Shown: positions 24,925 through 34,415, numbered from the stretch's first letter. The stretch is DNA of 64,000 bases from Granulosicoccaceae bacterium (GCA_020629835.1 JAHDCO010000003.1:1-64000); one strand, 5' to 3'. Program-made: numbers and translations. Notes: generated by a model from the sequence alone, not told the origin.

Positions 24925-27003
24925 ATGCGTTTGCCTAAACTTGTTCTAAAGACCTCCAACACATCGCTGGTGATGGAATCCACCAGCTTAATCGCGTTAG
25001 CATCGTTGTTACTGCTTGTGCAATTACCCCATATATTGAACCTTCCGATATGGGTAAGCCTTGCCGGAAGTGCGTTGATTGGTTTACGGGTGTACGCGCT
25101 CAAAACACCCCACAACCCCAACTGGCATTGGGTTTTTTCAACCGCCAGTATCACCACGCTCGCGATCCTTGGAGCCTTGTGCATAAAGCTACACTACGGC
25201 TATTTTCTCGGCCGTGACCCATGTGTGGCTTTTTTGTTTCTACTGGTGTCTTTGAAGTTTGCCGAGTACCGGCGAAGCGCTGATGCTACGTTGCTACTGG
25301 GTTTGTCGTGCATCTTGCTGCTCACCCAGTATTTCTATTCGCAGTCGATGGTGTCCGCAATCGTCACGCTACCGGCGGTGTTCGCCTTAGGCCATGCCTT
25401 GGCTGTCTTAAGAGACCCAACCCACCCGTTGGCGCGGAAGCCACAGTTAAAACTGGTCGGTAAGTTACTGCTGCAAGGTTTACCCATCGCAGCAGCATTG
25501 TTTATTTTATTTCCAAGACCACCAAGCCCCTTGTGGTCGTTACCCAATGATGCCGCCGGGCAAACCGGCTTAAGCGATACCATGCGACCCGGCGACATTG
25601 GCAACCTGTCCCAATCAGACGAGGTTGCCTTTCGAGTGGAATTTAACGGCCCGCCACCTGCGCAAAGTGATCGCTACTGGCGAGGCCCGATACTCACGCA
25701 GTTCGATGGCTATACGTGGAGTCCGGATTCACGCCAACTAGAATCCTATCCAGCCTCTGAAGTACCCGGTGCGTTGGAATATACCGTTATGCTTCAACCG
25801 CATAACCAACGATGGCTATTTGCCCTGGATCAGCCGGTATCAATTCCTGAAGCTAACGGTCAACCAGCACCTCCCAGTTCGAAAAGCCAGTACGCCTCGC
25901 TGAGTGTGACTGGACAACTGAAAGCACGTAAACCCATTACCCGCCTAACCCGTTATACCCAGCGTTCGACCGTTAGCGATCAGTTTCGCCCCGCCGTAGG
26001 GCCGAACCGAAGCGAGCTTGCTTATCCTTCCAACATGCCAAGGACCGTGGAGTTGGTTAATTCCATTAAAGCTGAATCCGATTCGCCATTGGATTTTGTT
26101 CAAAAGGTCATGCAACGCTTTAATCAACTGGAGTACTACTACACCTTGCAACCGGGTTTGTTGGGTGATGCACCCGTAGATGAATTTTTATTTGATACGC
26201 GGCGCGGCTTCTGTGAACACTATGCATCAGCATTTACGCTCATGATGCGCGCAGCCGGCTTACCGGCACGTGTAGTAACCGGCTACCTGGGCGGTGAGAT
26301 GAATGACGATTACATGATCGTGCGGCAATCGGATGCCCATGCGTGGTCAGAAGTGTTCATTGACGGCATGTGGCGGCGTTACGATCCGACGTCAGCCATT
26401 GCACCAAGTCGAGTTGAACAAGGCTTGCGTAACGCGCTGAATCAAACCAGCGAGGATGCATTCTCAACACTGAACCGTTTCTCATGGGGAAGCCGACTGG
26501 GTTTAGCGTGGGACTCTATCAACCACGATTGGCAACGATGGGTGGTTGATTTTAATAATCGCTCTCAGGCATCCCTGTATGAAAGGTTTGGATTACCTGC
26601 GTTAGCACTCTGGCAGGTTACCGCGCTAATACTAGGCGTCATTGCTCTCTGGTGTTTGTGGGTACTTAAAACTCCTTTAAGCCAGTTCACGCGTCGGTTG
26701 CCGTTACCGGATAAGCTTTGGCAGCAGTTCGAACAACGCTTGAAACTACACAACATAGAACGGGAAAGGCATGAATCCCCCCAAGCGTTTGTTGAACGAG
26801 CGTGTCGAGAACTGCCTCACTGCCGTGCCCAGATATCGGCTGTGGCAGACCCTTTGTTGTTACTGCGTTTTGCGCAACTGACTGAACAGGAAAAAGAAAA
26901 ATACGTAAGCCAAATTAAAGGCGAGCTGAAACGCTTACGAAAGGCATTGGCAGAGAAGCCTCGTTATTCCGCTTCCAATACGCCAACGCGTTCTTCACTT
27001 TGA
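24925..27003 (+). CDS. tgpA: TgpA-type membrane transglutaminase (DUF3488/DUF4129)
   Basis: A 692-residue polytopic protein. Several N-terminal helices (within about 20-200) make up DUF3488, followed by a periplasmic transglutaminase-like domain with the catalytic Cys in RRGFCEHYASAF (near residue 430), His in SDAHAWSEV and Asp in RRYDPTSA. A further helix (near 560) precedes a cytoplasmic DUF4129-like tail. Pseudomonas aeruginosa TgpA is essential and thought to work on the cell envelope. Its 3' end overlaps the convergent MipA gene by 40 bases. Confidence 0.9.
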   Translation: MRLPKLVLKTSNTSLVMESTSLIALASLLLLVQLPHILNLPIWVSLAGSALIGLRVYALKTPHNPNWHWVFSTASITTLAILGALCIKLHYGYFLGRDPCVAFLFLLVSLKFAEYRRSADATLLLGLSCILLLTQYFYSQSMVSAIVTLPAVFALGHALAVLRDPTHPLARKPQLKLVGKLLLQGLPIAAALFILFPRPPSPLWSLPNDAAGQTGLSDTMRPGDIGNLSQSDEVAFRVEFNGPPPAQSDRYWRGPILTQFDGYTWSPDSRQLESYPASEVPGALEYTVMLQPHNQRWLFALDQPVSIPEANGQPAPPSSKSQYASLSVTGQLKARKPITRLTRYTQRSTVSDQFRPAVGPNRSELAYPSNMPRTVELVNSIKAESDSPLDFVQKVMQRFNQLEYYYTLQPGLLGDAPVDEFLFDTRRGFCEHYASAFTLMMRAAGLPARVVTGYLGGEMNDDYMIVRQSDAHAWSEVFIDGMWRRYDPTSAIAPSRVEQGLRNALNQTSEDAFSTLNRFSWGSRLGLAWDSINHDWQRWVVDFNNRSQASLYERFGLPALALWQVTALILGVIALWCLWVLKTPLSQFTRRLPLPDKLWQQFEQRLKLHNIERERHESPQAFVERACRELPHCRAQISAVADPLLLLRFAQLTEQEKEKYVSQIKGELKRLRKALAEKPRYSASNTPTRSSL

Positions 27004-27860
27004 GCAATGGTCCATACCAGGCCAACCGCCGCTGACGTTGACCAAAGTGCTCTGTGTAATGGACTGTCACGATTTGCTGCGAGGTGGTAAAAGCCGGTTT
27101 GTGTTCCGATAAACAGCCTGACCCGTTTAGGTAAGGCAAGGGCTATCCCAATACTCGCGCGTACATCAATTAAGCCCCCACGCGCGTCATAGGATGGGCG
27201 CACCGGCGTGACAAATTCCGGATCGACTTGATAAAAATAATCATTTAGCCGCTCACTTGCCGCGCGCAGGCCAAGACCTGCCGATAAGGCAAGTCGCCGC
27301 TGGCCGGCGAGGTTTTGCACTCGCCCGGCGACGCTGGATTCAAACACCAGACCGCGGCCTTTTGCTGAAGCAAAATCGGTGGAGATAACGCCCCGCAGCT
27401 TCGTGCTCCAGTCCACGCGGTAGCGCTGGCCGCTGGGTGATTCACGATCAATCACTCTCACTATCAACTGCGGCCCGAGTTCAATCAGAAAATCCAGATC
27501 CTCCATGCCGGCCCTGGCGGTATTACCTTCTGTCGAAGCGTTTAGAGAGGCTGCAACCGACCAGTCAAGCTTTAATCGCGGTTCCTCGATTGCCACTGCG
27601 CTGATACCACCCCCGCCAACCCGAAAACGTTTGCTGCGGTAAATGAAAAAGGGCAAACCGAATTGCCGGCGATTGGTATCAAGCGAGCCTGGATAATCAA
27701 ATCCGCTGAACGCTCCGAGCCCAACACCGATTTCCCATTGCGGCCGTCCCTGCAGCTGATCAGGCTCATCAGCCTCTTGCGCCTGGGCCAAGCCAGCAGT
27801 AAGGAGAAACCCGACTGCTGCTGCCACTTTGACGAAGGCTAATGAAGATATAAATCGCAT
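26964..27860 (-). CDS. MipA/OmpV-family outer-membrane protein
   Basis: A 298-residue beta-barrel with a signal peptide ending near AGLAQA-QE (about residue 28). The family pattern is visible in WEIGVGLGAFSGFDYPGS, LPFFIYRSKRFRVGGGGI and a final aromatic strand. Members act as scaffolds for peptidoglycan synthases or in osmotic and antibiotic tolerance. It is transcribed on its own and its 3' end overlaps tgpA in the opposite direction. Confidence 0.85.
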   Translation of the reverse strand: MRFISSLAFVKVAAAVGFLLTAGLAQAQEADEPDQLQGRPQWEIGVGLGAFSGFDYPGSLDTNRRQFGLPFFIYRSKRFRVGGGGISAVAIEEPRLKLDWSVAASLNASTEGNTARAGMEDLDFLIELGPQLIVRVIDRESPSGQRYRVDWSTKLRGVISTDFASAKGRGLVFESSVAGRVQNLAGQRRLALSAGLGLRAASERLNDYFYQVDPEFVTPVRPSYDARGGLIDVRASIGIALALPKRVRLFIGTQTGFYHLAANRDSPLHRALWSTSAAVGLVWTIAQSEERVGVLEAE

Positions 27861-27915
27861 CGATTGTTCCTAACACCGCTACACTGCGACGAAGTATTCC
27901 GGCTAAGCTTTTTGA

Positions 27916-28842
27916 ATGTTCATACAACAACAACCCATCGACCGTCAGGACCATCTTCGTAAAGACGACGCTGCAGTCGCAGCACTCTGGCACGATCCCA
28001 AAGCCCGTGTGCTACCCATACACAAAGGGGCCTGCCCCGTTAATTTTGATCAGGATGTGCTTAGCTTAGCTGCTTTTCCGGTACAAGCCCCCTGGCAAGT
28101 CAGCCATGCAATTTATTTGGGTACCGACGGCCAAACACCCTGGTTCACCATTGCGATAGACGATGACCAGGCCAGTAACCTGACTTTGCCTGCCGACACC
28201 GAATTCACCGATTTACGCAAAGTGGGTATGCGCATCAACGCGGACGACGGAGCGCTTCTCACCTATGCAAAGGGGCTGTGTTTTTGGCACGAAAACACGA
28301 CACACTGCAGCCGTTGCGGTAGCCAGCTTAAAAACATTCAGGCAGGCCACACGAAGCGTTGTGTGAACGAGGCCTGCGGCCACATGGTGTTCCCACGAAC
28401 TGACCCTGCTGTCATCATGCTGGTAACACACACAGATAGCGATGGCGTCGAGCGTTGCTTGCTCGGCCGCAGCCCCGGCTGGCCTGCCGGGATGTACTCC
28501 ACGTTAGCGGGATTCGTAGAATGCGGTGAATCCCTCGAGCAAGCCGTTGCCAGAGAAGTCTTTGAGGAAGCCGGGGTACGAGTCAATCACGTTCAATACA
28601 TCACGTCCCAGCCCTGGCCTTTCCCTCGCTCCATCATGCTCGGGTTTAAAGCCGAGGCCATCACCACGGAACTGGCGTTAGATACACATGAGATTGAAGA
28701 CGCGCAATGGTTTACCCGTGCGCAAGTTCAGGCCTTCGGTACCTGGGGAGACCCGGCTTACGACTACCAAATGCCAAGAACGGATTCGATCGCTTTTTAT
28801 TTACTGAGCCTGTGGCTCAATGGCAGCCACACCACCGGATAA
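27916..28842 (+). CDS. nudC: NAD(+) diphosphatase / NAD-cap decapping enzyme NudC
   Basis: A 308-residue Nudix hydrolase. It has the zinc-ribbon cysteines CSRC and CVNEAC (about residues 132-155), the Nudix box GFVECGESLEQAVAREVFEE(AG), and the NudC-specific SQPWPFPRS motif after it. It converts NADH/NAD to NMN plus AMP and removes NAD caps from RNA. It has a slightly longer N-terminal domain than E. coli NudC (257 residues), as in many Pseudomonas-like forms. The 3' end overlaps the convergent M48 gene by 42 bases. Confidence 0.93.
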   Translation: MFIQQQPIDRQDHLRKDDAAVAALWHDPKARVLPIHKGACPVNFDQDVLSLAAFPVQAPWQVSHAIYLGTDGQTPWFTIAIDDDQASNLTLPADTEFTDLRKVGMRINADDGALLTYAKGLCFWHENTTHCSRCGSQLKNIQAGHTKRCVNEACGHMVFPRTDPAVIMLVTHTDSDGVERCLLGRSPGWPAGMYSTLAGFVECGESLEQAVAREVFEEAGVRVNHVQYITSQPWPFPRSIMLGFKAEAITTELALDTHEIEDAQWFTRAQVQAFGTWGDPAYDYQMPRTDSIAFYLLSLWLNGSHTTG

Positions 28843-29682
28843 CGCTGCAGGCTTCGGTGTAAGCTCACCCGACAGCAACCATTCGTTTTCACGCGCAAGC
28901 ATTTGAATGGCAGCGATCCGATCGTCATTCATTGGGTGCGTGCTAAGAAACTCATCCGCCCAGGACTCACGGCCCGGGTCTTTGGCACTTTCACGAACGA
29001 GTGCGCGGAATAATTCGTCAGCCCCGTTGATATGACCATACATCCGATGAACGGCATCAATGGCCACCGTATCGGCACGGGTTTCCATGCCTCGGGTAAA
29101 CGATGCGGTACCCAGTTGCGTTGAAAAACGGGTAATTTCATCAATCGCGCCCCCGGTAACCCAGCTTAGTAATACCTGAGCACTGACAGCGCCTCCGAAA
29201 CCGGAGATGGGATCGCGGTGCACCACGTGCGCAATCTCATGGGCCATAACCATCGAGAGCGCGTTCTCGTGCGGTAACCGTTCTATTAAGCCTCGATAAA
29301 AAAATACATGCCCGCCCAAGGTTGCAAACGCATTGATGACATCGTCATCGATGTAATGCACGGTTATGCTCATATCCTCTGGGATGTCCATATGCAGCAT
29401 CACCCGCTGCGCCAACTCATTTAGCGCAACCGTGGCTTCAACCACATCAACGGGCGCAGTGCCCGATTCGCCAAGCGGTGATTCGCTAAATCCAAGAGAC
29501 GCGACTTTCTGTTCGACGGAAAACGGAATCCAACGCGCTACCCAACCGCCTGCAAAGCTGAAGATCGCAAACAACAGCAGCACCAACACCAGAGCGGCCA
29601 CCGTTAGCTTTACAGCACGCAAAATGGCGCTTTCCTGCGTCACATTGATGCCTTCGGTGGGTTGACGGTTTTCGTAGTGCAT
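28801..29682 (-). CDS. M48 membrane-anchored metallopeptidase
   Basis: A 293-residue protein with one N-terminal membrane helix (about residues 24-46) and a zinc peptidase domain. HEIAH lies at 148-152, followed by VVHRDPI, and the third ligand is the Glu of GMETRADTVAID. The domain should face the periplasm, as in BepA/LoiP-type quality-control peptidases, but the lack of TPR repeats sets it nearer to YcaL/LoiP. It lies 25 bases upstream, in transcription order, of the larger YbjQ gene's end, but on the same strand and downstream of it, so the three genes 30487 to 28801 may form one transcript. Confidence 0.85.
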   Translation of the reverse strand: MHYENRQPTEGINVTQESAILRAVKLTVAALVLVLLLFAIFSFAGGWVARWIPFSVEQKVASLGFSESPLGESGTAPVDVVEATVALNELAQRVMLHMDIPEDMSITVHYIDDDVINAFATLGGHVFFYRGLIERLPHENALSMVMAHEIAHVVHRDPISGFGGAVSAQVLLSWVTGGAIDEITRFSTQLGTASFTRGMETRADTVAIDAVHRMYGHINGADELFRALVRESAKDPGRESWADEFLSTHPMNDDRIAAIQMLARENEWLLSGELTPKPAALSGGVAAIEPQAQ

Positions 29683-29706
29683 GACGGTATAACAGCTGCG
29701 GTTGTG

Positions 29707-30171
29707 TTACGCCTTCGCGGTAAGCATGGGCTTGGGTATTAACGCTGTGCCGTAAGCCAGTACCTCGATGGCCCCCTTGCCGGTCTGCTGGATTGTGGCC
29801 GTGTGATATTTCACATTGAAAACCAGATCCGCATTCACCGCATCAGCAGATTCCTTCATGCGCAACAGCGCTTCGCGGCGACCACGATCCAATAATGATT
29901 CGAAGGGGGTCACACGTCCACCAAAAATATTAATCAACCCTGAAAGGAATGTTTTAAAGTAGTCCGAGGCGATGACCACGTTCCCGGTTACCAGCAGCTG
30001 TTGGTAGTTTGGAACTCCCTCTCCGGACGGTGGGTATCGACTGGCAACGGCCGGTAACCTGTTGAGCTGCTGCTCACGTTTGATGATGGATTTTAAATGT
30101 CGGGTTTCTGCAATCTTGCCGAATATCATTCCGGTCAACAGCAAGACCACAAAAACAATAAAACTACCCAT
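29707..30171 (-). CDS. YbjQ/DUF74-like protein with N-terminal membrane helix
   Basis: About 154 residues. It starts with a hydrophobic helix (MGSFIVFVVLLLTGMIFGK), then a linker, and a heavy-metal-binding (YbjQ, DUF74) domain with IFGGRVTPFESLLDRGRREAL and a NADLVFNVKYHT strand. The ATG at 30171 overlaps the stop of the preceding ybjQ gene by eight bases, which supports translational coupling; a longer frame to 30219 would force a 56-base overlap. The domain forms pentameric rings in solved family members; function is unknown. Confidence 0.75.
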   Translation of the reverse strand: MGSFIVFVVLLLTGMIFGKIAETRHLKSIIKREQQLNRLPAVASRYPPSGEGVPNYQQLLVTGNVVIASDYFKTFLSGLINIFGGRVTPFESLLDRGRREALLRMKESADAVNADLVFNVKYHTATIQQTGKGAIEVLAYGTALIPKPMLTAKA

Positions 30172-30487
30172 GATCAGCCAGCTCCACGGCGGTGCCGTAC
30201 ACAAATATTTCTGCCGCACCGGCGGTGATGCTCGAGGTACTGAATCTTACGTTAAGCACCGCATCAGCCCCAATGGAGCGCGCTTGCTCAATCATTCGTT
30301 CAGTGGCCTCCACGCGGGAATCCTGAAGCAGTTCGGTGTAACCAACCAACTCTCCACCGAATATATTTTTCAACCCTGCCATGACATCACGACCTACGTG
30401 CTTCGATCGGACCGAACTGCCCTGAACCAAACCGATATGCCTGGTCACTTTTTGATCGGGTAAAAATTCTAGGTTAGAAATTATCAT
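30164..30487 (-). CDS. YbjQ-family protein (DUF74)
   Basis: A 107-residue soluble YbjQ protein. Visible hallmarks are GLVQGSSVRSKHVGRDVMAGL, FGGELVGYTELL and the SIGADAVLNVRF strand. Its sequence has the same domain as the next gene but without the membrane helix, so the pair looks like a tandem duplication with one anchored copy. The Met at 30487 is chosen because MIISN matches the family start; five extra residues to 30502 are possible. Confidence 0.82.
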   Translation of the reverse strand: MIISNLEFLPDQKVTRHIGLVQGSSVRSKHVGRDVMAGLKNIFGGELVGYTELLQDSRVEATERMIEQARSIGADAVLNVRFSTSSITAGAAEIFVYGTAVELADHG

Positions 30488-30588
30488 GCTGGGTTTATCC
30501 AAGAACCAAGATGGCCATAAGTGTAGGGTTAAACAGCGTAGGGTTAGACTAATCGTTCTATGTTAAATAACACGTGTGTAACCGCATC

Positions 30589-31440
30589 ATGGCAATAACT
30601 TGTCTGGTCACCGCCATGACCGCAGAATCCAAGCCTTTAATAGAAGCCTTCCAGCTTAAGCCGGTGCCCCAACGCGGTTTGAGCGCCTGGGTGGGCAATG
30701 AGGTTTGCTTACTCCAAACCGGTATGGGCGCACAACGTGCCGCTGCCCGCCTGGAAACCTTGATGTCCATACTCACGGGTATCGACGCGTTTATCAATAT
30801 CGGAATCGCCGGTGGTGACCGACCCATCGGGCAGGTTTTATTGGCTAGCAGTGTTCACGATCACACCACCGGGCGTCGCTGGTACCCTCATTTGCCGCCA
30901 CTGCCAACCACAGCCTTAGCAACCGACCCGGCAAACCCATCAGTGACACAGGAATACTGCGAAGTAGTCAGCGTAGCAGAGCCTTCTTCTGAATACCGCA
31001 AGGATTGTGTTTTTGACATGGAAGCGGCGGCCGTTTTACAGGCGGCCACCCAGTACACCGATTTATCGCGAATACAGTGCGTAAAGGTGGTGTCCGACAA
31101 CCCCCAACACCCCATCGATGACTTCTCAGTAAAAAACGTGGGCCCCTGGATGCGCAGCACGATACCCACCGTGCAAATGTTGATCGATTGGTTAGCGTCG
31201 CAAGAATATAAAAACACCACTGATACCTTCAAAACCCAGGTTCATCGCCTGGTTACCCACATCACCGAACTGTGCCACCACAGCGCGACAGAAACTCACC
31301 AACTTCGCAGGCTGCTGGAACGTTATCTGGCCATGTACGGCGATTTACCCAGCATTGAAGCCTTAGGCAATCTTGATAGCAGCAAACGGTTACTGAAACA
31401 CTTAGATGATCAATTACTAAGCTACCCAGTCAATTATTGA
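30589..31440 (+). CDS. Nucleoside phosphorylase/nucleosidase-like protein
   Basis: A 283-residue protein whose first 195 residues have the MTA/SAH nucleosidase and purine-nucleoside phosphorylase fold. Visible parts are CLVTAMTAESKPLIEAF, LLQTGMGAQRAAARL, INIGIAGG, the purine-site FDMEAAAVLQAA and VKVVSDNP. The catalytic Asp normally about 20 residues later may be D in SDNPQHPIDDF. The remaining 85 residues are helical and specific to this group. It is followed by an SPL-like radical SAM gene 13 bases on and a Nudix gene, so a role in damaged-nucleoside handling is an inference. A GTG near 30574 is an alternative start. Confidence 0.7.
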   Translation: MAITCLVTAMTAESKPLIEAFQLKPVPQRGLSAWVGNEVCLLQTGMGAQRAAARLETLMSILTGIDAFINIGIAGGDRPIGQVLLASSVHDHTTGRRWYPHLPPLPTTALATDPANPSVTQEYCEVVSVAEPSSEYRKDCVFDMEAAAVLQAATQYTDLSRIQCVKVVSDNPQHPIDDFSVKNVGPWMRSTIPTVQMLIDWLASQEYKNTTDTFKTQVHRLVTHITELCHHSATETHQLRRLLERYLAMYGDLPSIEALGNLDSSKRLLKHLDDQLLSYPVNY

Positions 31441-31453
31441 TACTCTAGGCCTG

Positions 31454-32539
31454 ATGATTAGTACGCTTTATATAGAACGAGAAATTGCCGAGCACCCGCG
31501 AACCCAGGCGATTGTGCAGCGCTTTCCGAAGTCCAGGCAAATTTCAATTGATCGCTATGGCGATGTGTTCAACCAGCCAGCCCAGGACTTTCGACAGCAA
31601 AAACAGGCACCGGCCTTAATCCTTGCCAAAAAGCACGGCCGAAGAGTTTTACCCACGCCGCCGGGCTATCACATTGGTGGCTCCAGGAACTACTACTTTT
31701 CTCACATGCTTAATTGCGTATACGACTGCCGTTACTGCTTCTTACAAGGCATGTATCGTTCGGGTAATTACGTCGTCTTTGCTAATTTTGATGATTTTTT
31801 CTCGGATATACGAGCCACCTGCGAAGAAGATACCCAGACACCCAGCTGGTTTTTTTCAGGGTATGACTGTGACTCCTTAGCACTAAACCCCGTCACCGCC
31901 TTTACTGATGAAGCGTTAAATGAATTTGAGCGCTTACCGAACGCCCGGCTGGAACTCAGAACAAAAAGCACACAGATCCGTTCCCTGTTAAAGCGATCGC
32001 CGGTCAGTAACGTTGTGGTGGCCTACAGCCTGTCACCCAGTGCCATCGCAGAAGCGCATGAGCACAAAACCCCTTCCTTAGAGAAACGTTTACAAGCGCT
32101 ACAGGAGTTACAACAAGCAGGATGGACAATCGGTTTGCGATTCGATCCCATACTGGCTGCGGATAACATGCAAACGTTATACGGTGATTTATTCAGACAA
32201 ACGTTTTCTGCACTCGACGTTGACAGTATTCACTCGGTTAGCCTGGGGCCGTTTCGTCTTCCAAAGCCTTTTTATAAGCGCATGATACGTTTATATCCTG
32301 AATCGCAACTGCTTGCGCAACCCATGAATACCAAAACCGCTATGGTGGGCTACCCAGCTAATGCAGAGCAGGATATGCTGGGGTTCTGTCAACAGGAAAT
32401 CCTTAAGTACATACAGCCACACCAGTTTTTTCCGTGTGTGTCCATCACCAATCCAGTTCAAGCGGTTGATAGCTCGGTCACATCCGCAACGACTGAACCT
32501 GCCTTAAGCGCATCGCTACAACAAGAACCGCTTTCATGA
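31454..32539 (+). CDS. Spore photoproduct lyase-family radical SAM protein
   Basis: A 361-residue radical SAM enzyme. The Fe-S motif is CVYDCRYC (C88, C92, C95), as in SPL proteins. FFSGYDCDSLAL follows, with C139 at the position where B. subtilis SPL has its catalytic cysteine C141; this equivalence is by eye. Further hallmarks are LELRTKST and GLRFDPIL. SPL repairs 5-thyminyl-5,6-dihydrothymine in spore DNA; homologues in non-sporulating Proteobacteria are of unknown substrate. The stop overlaps the Nudix gene start by four bases. Confidence 0.8.
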   Translation: MISTLYIEREIAEHPRTQAIVQRFPKSRQISIDRYGDVFNQPAQDFRQQKQAPALILAKKHGRRVLPTPPGYHIGGSRNYYFSHMLNCVYDCRYCFLQGMYRSGNYVVFANFDDFFSDIRATCEEDTQTPSWFFSGYDCDSLALNPVTAFTDEALNEFERLPNARLELRTKSTQIRSLLKRSPVSNVVVAYSLSPSAIAEAHEHKTPSLEKRLQALQELQQAGWTIGLRFDPILAADNMQTLYGDLFRQTFSALDVDSIHSVSLGPFRLPKPFYKRMIRLYPESQLLAQPMNTKTAMVGYPANAEQDMLGFCQQEILKYIQPHQFFPCVSITNPVQAVDSSVTSATTEPALSASLQQEPLS

Positions 32540-33177
32540 CGCTGGCTGATGATTTCCCAGTAGAGGTATTTAGCGATGAAGGCCTGTTCAAAAACAGTGA
32601 CACGCCATCGGCATCAGCCTATAAGGCGGCTGCTGTTTTAATGCCTCTGGTACGTGTAAAGGATGAATGGCATTTTTTATATATCGTAAGAGCGACAAAC
32701 CCAAACGACAGACACAGCGGACAGGTTGCGTTTCCCGGTGGCCGCGCTGATGAAACCGATAGCTCACTAGAGGAAACCGCATTAAGAGAGACACACGAAG
32801 AGATCGGCGTGCCGCGTGATCAAATCCAACTCATCGGTACCTTATCGCCTTACATCACGGTGAGTGACTACGCCGTAACACCAGTAGTAGCGGTGATGCA
32901 ATGGCCGCAAACGCTCACACTACAAACCAACGAAGTTGCCAGAACCTTAACCTTGCCGTTAATGTGGCTCAGTCAGCGCAAAAATTTCACGCTTCGAGCA
33001 CGCGATACTATCGACCCACTGGCAAACAGCCGTCACCCGGTCATTGTGTACAGCGAAGAAGATAACGCGGTACTCTGGGGTGCAACCGCACGAATGACGC
33101 TGAACGCTTTAAAGGCGTTTTCCGACGGCCAACTCAGTGTGACACCCGCGGTGGACGCACCGATTCGTTTCGGTTAG
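32536..33177 (+). CDS. Nudix CoA pyrophosphatase-like hydrolase
   Basis: A 213-residue Nudix protein of the NudL/CoAse kind. The CoA-type signature HSGQVAFPGGRAD overlaps the start of the Nudix box, whose core is EETALRETHEEIGV. The LSPYITVSDYAVTPVVAV stretch after it is also typical of CoAse. It would cut CoA to 4'-phosphopantetheine and 3',5'-ADP. It is translationally coupled to the SPL-like gene by an ATGA overlap. Confidence 0.85.
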   Translation: MTLADDFPVEVFSDEGLFKNSDTPSASAYKAAAVLMPLVRVKDEWHFLYIVRATNPNDRHSGQVAFPGGRADETDSSLEETALRETHEEIGVPRDQIQLIGTLSPYITVSDYAVTPVVAVMQWPQTLTLQTNEVARTLTLPLMWLSQRKNFTLRARDTIDPLANSRHPVIVYSEEDNAVLWGATARMTLNALKAFSDGQLSVTPAVDAPIRFG

Positions 33178-33248
33178 CGTCAATCGTGGGCCACCTACAT
33201 GCCATGTGCTAAATCGCACACCGGATTAAGGAGCTAACCTTAAACGCT

Positions 33249-34415
33249 CTACGACGTCAGGGTTTTTATGGCCGCCAGCATCCGATCTATGCCCTTACCC
33301 AGGGTTTCCCTTGGGCAAGCAAAATTCAGACGTATAAAACCCGCATGATCAAACTGCGCACCATCGGATAAACCCACACCGTGTTGTTCAAAGAACTCTG
33401 CTGCGTTATCCACCGGTAAATTGGTAGCGTCTATCCACGCCAAGTAGGTGGCATCCAACGGGTGAACATGAAGTTCGGACACATCCGCAAAACGCTCCAC
33501 CAAATACTGATAGTTTGCCCATAGATATTCATTGGCCGCAGCACGCCAGGTGCCACCGTGTAGATAGGCTGCTTCGGTCGCGACATAAGCCAACGGCGGT
33601 ACGGGCGGTACGGTCGATTGCACGGCAGCCTTAAATGCCTCCCGACGAGTCGGATCAGGAATGATGGCGTAGGAACAATTCAAACCGGCAAGATTCCACG
33701 TTTTACTCGCACTCATCAACGTAACGGTTCTATCGTGAAGTTGCGGAACAGCCGCCGCCGTGGGGTAATGTCTGGCTTCAGGATTTAACACCAGATCACA
33801 ATGGATTTCATCAGAGACAACCGTAACATCGTAAGTGTTGGCTAATTGCATCATGGTATTCAGCTCATCGCGTGTGAATACGGTGCCCGAGGGGTTGTGC
33901 GGTGAGCACAGCATGATTGCCCCGACACCACCGGCTTTCAGACGTTCCTCCAGCGTTACAAAATTCCATGTCCAGCGATGGTCATTCCCACACTGCAATG
34001 GCAAACGCTCGATGTGATGATGTGGTTCGTGTGAATCAAAGAAGTGATGATAAATCGGTGGGTTTACAATTAAGGCCTCGCCCGGTTGTGCAAACGCCCG
34101 ACAGCTCGCGGCCAGTCCGCAAACAACACCGGGCAGCCAAACGAGCCAGTCAGCTTCCACTTCCCACTGATATTCATCCTGCAAAAACCCTCTTACCGCA
34201 TCACTCAATCCGTCGGACGGTAGCGTGTAACCCAGAATCGGGTGTTTCATTCGCTCAAGCAGAGCAGCCTGAATGGGTTCTGCAATAGCAAAGTCCATAT
34301 CAGCCACCCAAAAGGGCAACACATCTTGATTCTTGTACTTATCCCACTTCATGGCATCGGTGCCGGCACGGGATATCACAGCGTCAAAGGCGCTGAGTGG
34401 GACTGACTTGGACAT
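33249..34415 (-). CDS. patB: PatB/MalY-type PLP-dependent C-S lyase
   Basis: A 388-residue fold-type I aminotransferase-like enzyme. The start MSKSVPLSAFDAVISRAGTDAMKWDKY and VLPFWVADMDFAIAEPI are typical of PatB/MalY. The PLP lysine is in SASKTWNLAGL, with SDEIHCDLV before it and the phosphate-binding Arg in NFACPRE. Members cleave cystathionine, cysteine and other thioethers; some repress transcription (MalY). The gene is the last in a line of reverse genes but separate from the pilin operon, 34 bases upstream of it. Confidence 0.88.
   Translation of the reverse strand: MSKSVPLSAFDAVISRAGTDAMKWDKYKNQDVLPFWVADMDFAIAEPIQAALLERMKHPILGYTLPSDGLSDAVRGFLQDEYQWEVEADWLVWLPGVVCGLAASCRAFAQPGEALIVNPPIYHHFFDSHEPHHHIERLPLQCGNDHRWTWNFVTLEERLKAGGVGAIMLCSPHNPSGTVFTRDELNTMMQLANTYDVTVVSDEIHCDLVLNPEARHYPTAAAVPQLHDRTVTLMSASKTWNLAGLNCSYAIIPDPTRREAFKAAVQSTVPPVPPLAYVATEAAYLHGGTWRAAANEYLWANYQYLVERFADVSELHVHPLDATYLAWIDATNLPVDNAAEFFEQHGVGLSDGAQFDHAGFIRLNFACPRETLGKGIDRMLAAIKTLTS

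Noticed and set aside
22990-27003. MoxR/DUF58/TgpA genes as a defence or metal-insertion system
   Set aside because: Gene order is the common housekeeping MoxR-DUF58-transglutaminase operon; no effector or vWA-RavA-like partner is present.
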